From Adineta steineri (taxonomy: Eukaryota; Rotifera; Eurotatoria; Adinetida; Adinetidae), in contig CAJNOI010000245.1 in NCBI GenBank assembly GCA_905250115.1, positions 1 to 64,000 on the forward strand: DNA of 64,000 nt, read 5' to 3'. The notes below the pieces were generated by a model, which made no database searches, had not been told where the DNA came from, and was given only the letters and a program-made list of their open reading frames with translations. This document shows, in pieces, positions 12,300 through 24,646 of this stretch; positions within the stretch are counted from its first letter, which is position 1; the number at the start of each line of letters is the position of its first letter. Position numbers and translations under genes: made by a program.

Positions 12300-13421
12300 C
12301 TTTTATTCAGATAATGGACTTTGATTTAGAGTGAGTAGATATATACATATACATATAAATGAACAAGCAATATTATTGGATAATATGAACGTCCATTGAA
12401 AATCTATCGAAAGTAGCGCTAAAACAAAAGATAATAATCGCAACTGTTTTTTTTCAATATTTAAGAAAACTTATGAAAAAAAATACCACTAAATTAAAGT
12501 ATATTTACATTGTAATAAAAATCACATTAAATCAGTATATACTCTCATAATACTAAAGCAGAGTGAGGATGCTAGTCATTGAAGTAATTAATTGCTATTC
12601 ATAAATTGAATAATTTCTTGACTACAAGAAGAGTTATATGAAATAAAAAGTCGTTTATTTATAGGGCTTACATGCAACCCAGAAAAATATAAAAGTGAAC
12701 GATTGATTCCCTCCGAATTTATTTCTCTTGCGTATTTTATTTTCAACAAGAACAAATACTCTTGTATAGATAAATTGTAAAGTATTCGCATCATATACGA
12801 CATCGAATAGCCAGACCATAAGTATGTTGACGATTAACTTAAAATGACTCTTTTGTGTCTCACAATAGAAACTAGAGCAAGAAATCTGCAAGACTTGCTA
12901 TTTATACACAATTCTTATGCATGATAATATTATCAATCCTTTGTGTTCATTTGTTTATTTAATATAAAATGGTTTTTGTCAATTTCAACGATTGTTATAT
13001 GGAAAACAATTTGGTAATTCGTAAACATTTTTTCTTTCTTGCGTTCTCTCTCTCATGATATTTGATGAATAGTCGAAACATAATTTAATCAAAAGAAACT
13101 ATAACATGCAAAGATAAATGCTATTTTCTTTTTCTCTTTCCATTCAATGATTCTAGTTTTAATTTTAAGAAAACAATTATATCAACTTAAGTAATATTCA
13201 CTTCGCTTGTAACTACGTATTTTTTGTTATTGTTGTCCTACTCGTTTTGCATACAGTATAATCATGAAAGTACGTTGTTCGTCATGTGCTCAACAAATAA
13301 TATATGGCACTTATTTTTGCCATGATTAAATATTAAACTAAAGAACTGAAAAAAAAAGAAAATAGTGATAGAAGTTGTTTACAGTTTTAAGGAGAACGTT
13401 TAGCGCATGAAGTAGTGAAAC
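12300..13421. other. Intergenic, nothing recognised
   Basis: The region lies between two divergently oriented genes (hydrolase on minus, Kelch protein on plus), so it should hold both promoters. No open frame with coding character, RNA gene or repeat was identified. Confidence 0.4.
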
Positions 13422-14683
13422 ATGTTTTGGATATTTTTGTTTGTACTGATATTTTCTTCTTGTGATTGTATTCTTATTGGTAAAATAGAGAATAGTATAG
13501 TGATTGGTAACGCATACAAATCATTGTGGAATATAACTGAAAATCAATGTATTTGTAAAATGATAAAATCAAAAGACATAATATTTGCACTAAATTATTT
13601 TTCAATAAATCAAACTTGCCAATTATTTTATTCAAATATTAGTTCGATCTTAATTGAATTTAATTTCAATTCTACATTGATATTTATTAATCAATCAATA
13701 ATCTCAATGAAATATAGTAAGTTTATTATAAATCCTATAAATTTATTATAGTTTTGTTTTGAACAATTGTAATATAGATATAACTATAATTGAATATTGT
13801 AGAAAAGAGAGGATTCGTCAGCTATTTGAACTGATATAAATTAATCGCAATGTATTAATAACTAAACATATTGCTAGTAGAAGAAGATATGCCCAGTTTT
13901 ATACAAATCTTTGTCTGATCTTTCGATCTCTTTTTAATCTCATTCTTTCAATATAGATCAGATCATGTCTACATCACCAACATCAACATCGTCATCAACC
14001 ACTACAACAGGATTACCAGGTCAGTAATATACTAGTTGATATGTAGTTTGCTAAACAATCCATCTTTCAGATAGCTATGTCTAGAAGTTTTGATTATATC
14101 TGTCGAATAGTCTTTATTTAGATAGATAGTGTCAGAGAGCACATTTTATGACCATCTCGTGGGTGTATGGAATGGATGGAATACCCATGCGCACACCCAT
14201 TCCCTCAAGATGCAACAACTCCATTAGACTTTAGATCTTCAGTAGAAAAAAAAATATTCTTGCTGTTTGATTCTGATAACACATTAAAAGCGCTTCAATG
14301 AAACAGACATTAAAACAAAAGTTGATTATTAGCTGAGTTACAGGCATATTTCACAGTCAAAAANNNNNNNNNNTCTCAGTAGTGCTGAATTATATGATCC
14401 AACAACAGGTAGTTGGACAACTACAGGAAGCATGAATGTTGCACGAGAAAATCACACAGCATCCATATTAGGAAATGGAACAGTATTGATTACTGGTGGA
14501 TATAATACTAGTCCTCTCAATAGTGTCGAATTATATGATCCAATAACAGGTAGTTGGACAAGTACAGGAAACATGAATTTTGCACGAGAATATCATACAG
14601 CATCCATATTAGCAAATGGAAAAGTATTAGTTACTGGTGGATATAATGGCAGTAATAGTCTTAATAGTGCTGAACTGTATTGA
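13422..14683 (+). CDS. Secreted PAN-like / Thr-linker / Kelch-repeat protein, interrupted by gap
   Basis: Exon 1 (13422-13716) encodes a signal peptide ([16 protein letters not shown]) and a PAN/apple-like segment with a CIC pair and a later Cys. Exon 2 (13957-14019) joins in phase 1 and encodes a Ser/Thr linker ([16 protein letters not shown]). A third exon, whose start is lost in or near the 10-N gap at 14364-14373, carries two and a half Kelch repeats: [13 protein letters not shown], then [21 protein letters not shown], and again [21 protein letters not shown]. It ends in TGA at 14681-14683. A full Kelch propeller needs 5-7 blades, so blades are probably missing, either collapsed in the gap or truly absent. 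It is likely extracellular; the ligand is unknown. It shares its layout with the gene at 17912-23501. Confidence 0.65.
14159..14206. repeat. Degenerate telomere-like hairpin, copy A
   Basis: A GGGTGTATGG arm is followed by ATACCCATGCGCACACCCATT and then CCCTC. This is a worn copy of the GAGGGTGTGGGT...ACCCACACCCTC hairpin found five more times further right. It lies in the intron between the linker and Kelch exons. Confidence 0.45.
14364..14373. other. Assembly gap of 10 N
   Basis: Ten N bases lie directly before the visible Kelch repeats. The round length suggests a placeholder, and the repetitive Kelch coding sequence is a likely cause. Confidence 0.95.
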
Positions 14684-16757
14684 TCGAAATCGACAGAATA
14701 CTATCTTCGTTTGTAGACAGAATCATAAATTTTAATGTTGTAAGCAAACTATTTAATCTTGAATGCTTTTATAAAATTATTATTAACTAAATAAAATTTG
14801 AGTCTTAATTATATTACGAAATGCGATTTGAATGGTGATTGTCAAGAAAGAAACACTTCCTAAAGTAAAGATGAATATAGATGTGTCAGAGATTTCCATG
14901 GTTACCATTTAAATGATCAATACAAATGTTAAACAGTCAGTACTGAAACCAAATGGAATTATAGTTTCAAAAAGATCTCTAAGTATATTATGAAAATAAT
15001 GTATAGATTTGTCGCACTGATACACTTTGTTTGATAAGACACTGAAATAATTCGAGAACTTTACTTGTCTATTTCTTTTCTAGATTATTATATGAAATCA
15101 TTGAGGATATTTTGTCGTTCGTTGTTCGTCTTTGTCTTCACTATCCAAATCAATGGATATTGGTCCTGATCTTGACTAACAGATTCTATTCGAAAAGCAA
15201 CATCGACATCAAACTGTAACAAATTATTTCATATTTTTACAAGAAAATCAAATACACATAGTAGAAAACTAATATTCATTTTGCATTCTATAGAATTAAA
15301 TCAAAAGTTTTCTTTATACTTATTATAGTCGATAGAATCTAAAGAAAAACTAAGGAAACACATTATTTCTATCATTCATATCATCAATGAATATCCTCAT
15401 TGATCACTAATCTCTCATAAATCGATCTACATCATTTAAAATATGTAACATTATATAGTAAAGAAACATTTTTTGTTTATTTCAATAAAAGTAAATTATG
15501 AGAGAGCGATCTATTCTTTCAAGAACATTCTTTATGTTATTTCTTTCTTTATAACTTTTAGAAATATTTTCATCAAAGTCATACATTTTGCAATCAATAA
15601 AAATGGATACATTAGAAGGCAAGAAAGAGAGACAGAGAGAAATATATGAGACTCTTTCAATATTGGAAAAATGTTATAGAGTTAGAACAACATTTTACTT
15701 CTATTTATTCAAGAAAATCTTAAAAGAAATCATTTTATAATAAACAAATAAAAAATCGAGCAAAAAAGAATAAATTTTTGTTGTATCATAGAGTATTTTC
15801 TCGAATATTATACTTTGTGAAAAGACATTCAAAATGTAGTACTTGTTCATGATATCAACTACGGATATAATAAACATTTTATCGTATCAGTGAAGTGGAA
15901 ACAAAATAATAGACATAATAAATTAATCAAGTAAAAAAAAGTATATGAATATCATTATAATAAATTTTTCTTGTTCAAATACAGTAGTAATGAAAATAAA
16001 TGAAATGACATTTTTTATTTAGAATATACAAAAAAAGTTTTATAAGAGTTTGAAAATTTAATATAAATTATCTAATTGTTTCAATATTGAAAAGGCTTTT
16101 TCTTAATCTTTTTCCAATATCATAATATATCTGATTATTATTCAGAATCAATAACACTATTCCAATATGTAACATTCACTTCAAATAGATAAATGTTGTT
16201 TCTTTTTTTTAATTTCTTCGTAATATTTGCAGCCATTTTATTAATAAATAGAAATAGTTTACTTTTTCAAATAAATTACTCTGTGAACCGATATTTAATT
16301 TTGATGAACTAGTTTACTTTCTCTCTTTCTTTAAATAGTGTTATAATGAGAAATCTTTTCAGGTATATCTAATGAAATAATAGTTTTTTCTATTTCTTTC
16401 TCATCATTTTACTCAAAAATTGTTTCTATTTGATATTTGATATTTGGTTTTGTTCTAATAACGTTAGAAGAATAAGTGAATGATTATTCGAAAGAGATTG
16501 ATAATATATTCATTGATTAAAGATGTTCTTATATTTTCTATCCTCCGATTGTTAAAATCAAAAATTGTAATATGTATTTGTTCGCATTTGTGAATTTTGA
16601 TGTGGCATAATGAAAATATATTAATTTAGAAGTACAATGATGGGTGTATATCAAATTTTTTATCATATAAATGAACACAATGACACATTGAAAATGTCTA
16701 TGTTGATTAACATTATTCATTTAATAGTTTATATTAATTTCTTTTCTATCAAAATGT
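14684..16757. other. Long AT-rich stretch, nothing recognised
   Basis: About 2 kb of sequence rich in A/T runs, with stops in all frames. No repeat, RNA gene or coding exon could be supported. Confidence 0.4.
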
Positions 16758-17077
16758 TCAAGAAAATGATTCAAATTTTTTAGTATTTTTCTTCCCAGCT
16801 GGTCCCATATGAAATTTAATGATTGCCACATTATATAATGTTAAATTCATTTCTTTTGTTTCATTGTTGTTTATAGATAAATCCGTTCTTTTTTGTGGCT
16901 TAAGCAATTTTAAAAACTCGTCAACTTTGAAATTAATTTTAGCTTTACCATTTTAATTTCCAGTTTTAGGGTACATTGCAACTAAATTCCTACCACTTTG
17001 TACATGAGTATTTTACTTCCCTTATCATTCTTCCTTTCCACAAAAAAAGGTGAAGATGCACTAGTATTATTCATCAT
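16758..17077 (-). pseudogene. Small broken gene of unknown function
   Basis: On the minus strand an ATG at 17077 opens a frame (MMNNTSASSPFFVERKNDKG...) that runs to about 17000. There it must shift by one base to continue as GRNLVAMYPKTGN, an in-frame TAA, and then NGKAKINFKVDEFLKLLKPQ, NLTLYNVAIIKFHMGPAGKK and a TGA at 16758-16760. Apart from one frameshift and one stop, it reads like an ordinary protein of about 105 residues, so decay appears recent. I do not recognise the family. Sequencing error is an alternative explanation. Confidence 0.5.
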
Positions 17078-17911
17078 ATGTTATTAAAACATTTTATCCA
17101 CAACGATTTGTCCGCAACCTCAGCTACCATAATTGTGTCCGAAACATCTTCTTTGATGCATGTTTTAAGAATACTACAGTATAACGATTTACAGTTTATC
17201 ATGCGTATTTACTTTATTGTGTATTTTGGAAGTTGGAAAAAACCAACTGATAAGAGTTAATAAAGTAAATGATTTTCTATTTGTCTAAACTTTTTTCTGC
17301 GAAATGAACGATGTTAGATGAGTTTTTCTTGCATACAGCGCTATCTGTTCTATCAGCCATTTTATAATACTTATATTGACGTGGATAATGCAGTATGGAA
17401 AACGATTATGTGTGCATTGCATAGTTTATCAATTAGAGTATTGAGTTCTTTAACGGAGGCTGATGTTTGAGATTGTTTGTTAAAAAAGGCAATTTTTAAC
17501 GCATGACTTTGCTTTCTCATAGTATGAGAAATAAAAAATACTAATTATCTTTTCTTTTATATTTTCAGCTTCTCTTCATAGCCAATTAGTATTGCTATAC
17601 TGTTTCTACAAGAAATTATTAGAGAGAAGTAATTTCTCGTGACGTACATTTAATAGAAAGCGTGCGCATTGTCAGGATTTGTTGGTGTTTAAATGAAACA
17701 AACTTGAAGTGTTTCTATATTCTTTTTTCTTTCTAACTTTTCTATAATTTTTTCTCGCATCGTATAAAGCAAGCTGGCCGGTGAGATATTTGCATAAATA
17801 ACTATTGTTGGCAACTCCGTCAGTTCGATAAGTATATAAGCATTTCTATTCTTGCATCAAGTTGTGATTTTGTTTCTTACAAACAGATCAATCAAGTAAA
17901 ACTCAACACCC
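17078..17911. other. Upstream region of the FG-GAP gene, nothing recognised
   Basis: No RNA gene or coding exon was seen. A GTATATAAGCATT sequence near 17831, about 80 bases upstream of the ATG at 17912, could be a TATA-type promoter. Confidence 0.4.
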
Positions 17912-20900
17912 ATGTGTTTTTCGTTAAAGGCCCAAGCTCGTTGGTGCATGTTGGTATTAGTATTCCTGTGTTCCACCAAAGGTAAGAATTATTGTATGCT
18001 ATCTATCGAACATGATATCGACTTTCTCAAGCATTTCTGACAAACTGAGCGCTCGATCAGAGCTGAAGAAATATAAATTGTCTTCTGTATGATTACGCGC
18101 ACTTCGAATATATTTTCCAGTTACAATTTCATCCTCAAATAATGGTTATTGACGCTTGAGGGTGTGGGTATGGGTGCGAAGCTAAAAGTAAACTGATACC
18201 CATACCCACACCCTGACAAATAACTTATGTATGGCCCCTTTTTTAGCGGATATTACCCTCTTTGCCCGACATCCCTCTTGTTGTGAAAACTCTTCAACTG
18301 CCTAAAAGCCCATTGAACAGTAGTAAGAAAACACAATTTATACACCTATTTCAAACTATTTTGCACTATCAAGACCATCGCAGTTGTTCATTTCATTTCT
18401 CTCATTCCAATTATGTAATAAGATGCAATCTGACAACAGCATTTCTTTGACATGACTTTCACTTCTCTCTGGCATTCTCTTATGAATTTTCATTTAGGCA
18501 ATATTCGTTTAAAACATAGCACGATTACTCGAAATGCTGACTATCAAGTTAGCAACCAGGCACTCAAGATCTATGATGTTGATGGCGTGTCAACTCTTAT
18601 TCAATGTGCTGTGCAATGTATGAACAATGATATTTGTTTGACAGCGTCGTATATCAAGCTGCAAAAGCGATGCTCTCTCTATTCCGAATTATCAACAATG
18701 GGAATCATAGCACCCTCTTCAGCTGACTCTACAGTTATCTCCTTTCCAAATACAGGTAAGATGAGCTAATTAGAAGAAATCAGTCGTTTTACACTGTGTT
18801 TTCTTGTAATCAAATTCTACGGTCACTATAGATCTTATTAGAATGATATTTTGATTTTAAGATTATGTATGAAAGGCATAATATAATACGAAATTCAACA
18901 TAAAACATTTAGATTTTGGTCCTCTTCTTGATTTACTGCAATCATTTAAATAAATATTCGAATTTCCTCAAAAAGATCCATGTACTATAGTGAGAAAAAG
19001 GAAAAATATTAGATTTATTTTTTCACATATCTTTGAGAGGATCAGGAATAGAATCTAAATAAAATGAAAATTCGTAAAAACAATTCGAAAGATAAATAAA
19101 TTCGCTCAGTTTTTGGTGCTTACTCCATATATTATGTTTGTTTGAAGTTAAATCGGAACTATTTTGGTCCAAAGTCATCGAAGGTTACTGCGAACTTTGG
19201 TCCATACACTTCCCTTCGTTTATTTTTGTTTCTGTTATCAGACTTTTTTTATGTACTAATCTACTACATATAGGAAGAAAGTCCAGAACACGTTGCATCT
19301 TGTGATATATTTACGGCGAACAACGCATACAGTTTGAAATATGTGTAATGATCTAAAAAAATGTGATATGGTTTCCACTGCAATATATACATCAATTTTT
19401 TGAAAAAACTTAGTTAAACACTCTGGAAAAGCTTGTCAAAAAATCTGAAATATACGATTCGATGTGAATTCATCTACTCTTTCGAACAGTGAAAACCATA
19501 GATCGATCTTATTCTTGTCAAAATTTATTCACAAAATCATAGATATAGATATATACTGTAGTGAAAACAAAATATCAAATGGTTCTTAGTACATTTTTCA
19601 TACTTCAGACTGCATTGGCTGTTCAACGTATCTATACCACAAGATGCTAAGCGTTTCGGACTTTCTTCCTATATATAACAGATTAATCAATAAATGAAAT
19701 CTGATAACAGAAACAAAAAAAAGGGAGGAATATCAATTGAGGCTCATAGTATGTCGAGAGAATGACGAAAACATAAAGATCAGAAACTAACCCAAATCCT
19801 ACCTTCCGAAACGCAAATAGTCACGATCAAAATTCCAAAAAACCAAGAGCTTTAGTGCTGATATATATATCCACTATGAATTTCATCCATTCATATTGTC
19901 GCGTGACTTTTATCATTTATACTACAGAGATCAACAGTAATTGGCATAATTGCTGAATGGAAGACTCCATAAAATTAACATCCTTTTTACTATCATATAA
20001 ATCATAAAAGCGAATGTATACAAAGGGAGATATCTTAAATATCTCTTTTTATATGTTAAACACATTATAAACAGAAAATACTAATGACTCTACATGTTAG
20101 TATTATTCGTTTATCTTTTACGATTGATAGTTGTTGATGAGTCTGTATTACTGAACATCGCAAACGAAGCATGTGCGCGTGCCATCTGAAATACGACAGT
20201 TGAGAGTGACAGCTTATTGTCTACAGCATCTTTCAATGACAACAGTTCTTTTCAGATGGAGATTTTTTAAGGACTGTCATAATTGCATCTGTAACTAAAC
20301 CTATAATGTTTTCATAATCGTGTCCAAATACATTAATTATGCAACTTTCCAGAGAAAAGAATGATAAAACTGCGTATGATTTGTTTCTTCCACAATTCAA
20401 ACTACTCACTCACATTAAGATCACATTCGATTTTCTTTTGTTTATGCTCTGTTTTTATATCGCAGCACCACCAACAACAACAACAACTACATCAACATCA
20501 ACAACAACGACAACAACAACAGCAGCATTAAAGAGTATGTATTTATAATTTATGAAGTGTCGCAAAAGCCATGATTACTTTATAAATGCATTCAGTTACG
20601 CAACTGCTCAAGCTTAATCCCAAACTTTCTTTTTTGTTTTAACAGAGAAAACTAGTAAGTTTTTGTCCTTGAAGGGATAGATCACTGACACCGAAGAGAA
20701 GGTAAGATCTTCAATTAAACTATGCAAGTTAAGCTATTATTATGGTAAATACAATATACAGTGTTTTTTGCATATTTATTCGAATTTCTATCGTTATAAT
20801 GTGTGAGAGCTCATTAAGAGATCTTTGATTTGCCTTACAATCATTTGTATGGAATATTTAACAAAACATTTTTTTTTCAAAAACCTGACGTTAGATTTCG

Positions 20901-23501
20901 ATTCTCCACTCACGAAAACTTTTGATCCAACTTTCTTTGGAAGCTGTTGCTGAGTTTTTACTGATTTAGCACATACTGAATTTTGATTGACTTAAACAGA
21001 CAAAATAACTTTAAGCATTTTTAGCTGGCATATTTAAACGCTGTATAATCCTTTCTTTCAAAAAACAGAATAATAGAGTCGACTTGAACACACTTCTGAA
21101 AATGTTATTTTTGCATGGGTTGGCGTCCCCTAGGCTCCTCTTTCGATTGATGAAAACCACAAGTCTCTATCTGCCTTACTTAAAAATCTATAAGCATTTT
21201 GCTCAATGCTCTTCTTTTAAAATTCCTATAATAACTATATAACTGACTTTCAATCGACCAAAAAGCAAACAAATTCTATTGCAAATTAGTTCCAACTTGC
21301 ATCTCATTGGTGTCTTCAGTAAAAAGAATTCATGTTCCAACTTTGTCTCGAGCGAATGTACGAAATAAGAGTTAAAGTGAGAAGGAAACAAAAGAAGACT
21401 TGTAGTTTGTAAACGAGACCGGATCAAGAACCACAGATTATTTTGTCATGGTGTTCATGATTATCTATTAAACTTGACTGACGTTTTAACCTCACACAAC
21501 CAAATAAACAATAAAATCAATACAAGAAAAGTGCACGGCAGACTTTCTCTTTTCTACTCTGCTGTTTTTTATTCATACCACTCTATACAGACACCATCTA
21601 TATTCACTTGACCTTGGATTAAACAAATTATTATAACATATTTGAATAGTTTTGCTCCTTGTTTTATTAAAAAATTCGACAGATTTATGGGCCAGTTGGT
21701 ATTTTGATTTCTAAGTTTTTCAATGATCAGCTAAAACCTTGCATGAAAATATGAGAACTTTCCTAACAACACCGTTTCATACACTGAATTATTTGACGTG
21801 AGTTTGTTTTGATTAAATTTGCACAGATTATCTGAAAACTCAGCCGGTCTGCATGCATTGGGATCTATTCCAAAAAGTTATCCCATCTATCTCTGAAGTC
21901 AATATTATAATACATAAATTGCAAACTTTCAAAAACCCTCGTAGACTTATTATGAGTTACTCGAATAGAGCTAAAGAATGTCCTAGTTGACTCTTATGAG
22001 TGTCATATCTTCTTTAACTCACTCTTTCTAACTAGTTAAGAAAAGAATCTAGGGTATTCGGGGAAAGTGAATCTGTTGTCCTGTATATAGCTGATATAGT
22101 TCAGAATATGTGAACTAAGTTGAATTTGATCGCAAGAACATTAAATACGACAACATCACACCAACGAAAGAAAGAATGAATATTGATTGAAGTACGTTGA
22201 CTAAGGAGAAAATTTTCGAGTGAAACGAACGGAAATCAGATAAACTCGCTGGGTTTTCATTATACGAGAAGACTGAACCAAAAGACGTATAGGAGAAGAG
22301 AAAAGCAATCGTAATTACATTCTTGAGTATTGAAAATTGACCAAAATGAGTTTAGATAATGCTGTCCACAGCTTTGATACCAGCCGAAATGAATGCTTAA
22401 AAATTCTAAAAACTGCGAGGAAGAGATGCTGTTTCTATCTCACTACAGATAAAAAAATGTTTTTTGTATATGATAGGTTGCTTTTTGAATCAAATTACGT
22501 ACTCAACCGATAGTGGACCATACTCAGTAACAGTAGTCGATGTGAATAATGACAGCAAACCCGATATTGTTGTCCCAAACGAGTATTCAGCCACCGTCGG
22601 TGTTCTTCTCAACAAAGGCAATGGTACGTTTCTGAATCAAACTACTTACCCAACTGGCAGTTGGCCATGCACATTAGCAGTAGTCGATATGAATAGTGAC
22701 AATAAACCCGATATTGTTGTCCCAAACTACTGGTCATACAACATTGGTGTTCTCCTTAACACAGGCAATGGGACGTTTCTTCCTCAAACTACTTACTCAA
22801 CTGGTACTAATCCAACCTCAGTCGCAGTAGCTGATATGAATGGTGACAATAAACCCGATATTGTTTACTCAAACTACAATTCGGACGGTGTGGGTGTTCT
22901 CCTCAACAAAGGCAATGGCACGTTTCTCAATCAAACGACTTATCCAACCGGCAGTGAGTCATACTCAGTCGTCGTAGTCGATGTGAATGGTGACAACAAA
23001 CCCGATATTATTGTCGCAAACTACGATTTGAACAACGTCGGTGTTCTCCTCAACAAAGGCAATGGCACGTTTCTCAATCAAATTACTTACCCAACTGGCA
23101 CTAATCCAGACTCAGTCGCAGTAGTGGATATGAATAGTGACAACAAACCGGATATTGTTGTCGCAAACGGTGGTTCGAACAACGTCGGTGTTTTCCTCAA
23201 CAAAGGCAATGGCACGTTTCTCAATCAAATTACTTACTCAACTGGCACTAGTCCAAACTCAGTCGCAGTAGTGGACGTAAATGGTGACAACAAATCGGAT
23301 ATTGTTGTCGCAAACCGACATTCGAACAACGTCGGTGTTTTCCTCAACAAAGGTAATGGCACGTTTCTGAATCAAACTACTTACTCAACTGACAGTGGTC
23401 CAGGCTCACTTACAGTAGTCGATGTAAATGGTGACAACAAACCGGATATTGTTGTCGCAAACCGAGATTCGAACAACGTCGGTGTTCTCTTTAACTGTTG
23501 A
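17912..23501 (+). CDS. Secreted PAN / Thr-linker / seven-repeat FG-GAP (VCBS) protein
   Basis: Proposed exons are 17912-17981 (signal peptide, WCMLVLVFLCSTKG), 18498-18755 (PAN/apple domain with cysteines IQCAVQC, DIC and KRC), 20466-20534 (PPTTTTTTSTSTTTT linker), perhaps a 9-nt micro-exon at 20646-20654, and 22477-23501. Every junction is phase 1. The last exon holds seven repeats of about 47 residues with the pattern FLNQTTYPTGS, then SVAVVDMNGDNKPDIVVAN, then NNVGVLLNKGNGT. The DxNxDxKPDI loops are Ca-binding-type FG-GAP/VCBS loops, and seven copies would close a beta-propeller. The product is likely an extracellular adhesion or recognition protein. FG-GAP exons of this type may be of bacterial origin, but I cannot test that here. 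The 1.8-kb intron before the last exon shows no other gene. Confidence 0.75.
18158..18214. repeat. Telomere-like hairpin, copy B
   Basis: The left arm AGGGTGTGGGTATGGGT (18159-18175) and the right arm ACCCATACCCACACCCT (18198-18214) are perfect 17-bp complements around a 22-base loop. It lies in intron 1 of the FG-GAP gene. Confidence 0.85.
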
Positions 23502-24646
23502 AACTTATTCATGAACTAGACTCTTTTTATTCACTAACATTTCACTATTAGATTGGTGTTAGCAGTAACAGTTATTACTAAGTTACCGCCAACTTATTTG
23601 GTCACGGCTCATGATCAAGCTTCTACATACCCCCTCTTCTTAGTGTCTTCGTAGTTTTCACACACCAGCTTCTTTTCGTTCTGCTCTTTTCTCTCTCCCG
23701 CTATATATTTTTTCCCACTTTTGTTTTCTCTCTAGTTTATTTTTCATTCAGTTGATCTTTTGCTCTAGTTTGTATTACTTGCTTTGCCTTGTTTCTCTCA
23801 CATCCTTAGTTTTCGTCCCTCGCCACTATTATTGTTTTTCTCTTTTGCTTTTGTTTATTTTCTTTCCATAAAATAAACAACCTATATCCCAGCCTACATT
23901 CCTATTTCATCCCTATCCACTCATCATTTTGGCCATTTTAACGTAAGATTGATTTACCTTTTTTGATTCCTTTTGCGCTGTATGTATATACACATATATA
24001 GTACCTAACCATCGATGAGGTTACTTCTTTGGATCAGTGCTTACTACGGATAGATAACTGTGTTTAATCAATACTACGAATTTCAACAATATTTAGTCAC
24101 TATGTACTCCTAACATAATATGTGATAATACAGACAAATGCAGCTTCTTAAATTTTTCCTTTTTTTCATGTACCCAAACTGCAATAAACATATTCAACTA
24201 TCATCTCGATCGACAAGACATGAAATAAGATCAAAAGAGGGTGTAGTGTGAGTGTAGGTATTATATATTGCTATTATGCCCATACTCACACCCACAATAA
24301 AATTCTTCTTCTTATTCTTGTGGAACATACCGAACTACTAACGCGAAAGAATCTGGAATAAATTTTGGTTTTGAAACGACCATATCTATTCCACTAATCG
24401 TTGCCAGCCGTTTGCCAGTCGCAACGAGAGTGGCATAGTCTTCTTTATTATTAATAACATGCGCATGTCTTTATTCAAATGTATAATTATTTATTTTAGT
24501 CATCGACCATTTCTGTATCCCGTCTGAATGTTTATTATTTGATTGATCACATGTGTATATAAATAGTGCATAAATATATTATTCATGTCAATAACATCTT
24601 TTCCACTTAGCAAATCGTATAATTCATCTCTAATCCATCAAATACT
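23502..24646. other. Intergenic, pyrimidine-rich, contains hairpin C
   Basis: From about 23690 to 23870 the plus strand is strongly C/T-rich. No gene was found. Hairpin copy C at 24238-24295 is listed separately. Confidence 0.4.
24238..24295. repeat. Telomere-like hairpin, copy C
   Basis: The left arm AGGGTGTAGTGTGAGTGTAG is followed by a short AT-rich loop and the right arm GCCCATACTCACACCC. Stem pairing is imperfect but the layout matches copies B, D and F. Confidence 0.65.

Noticed and set aside
18262-18450. Open frame of 62 codons in intron 1 of the FG-GAP gene
   Set aside because: No domain or signal peptide, and it would break the clean phase-1 joining of the flanking exons.
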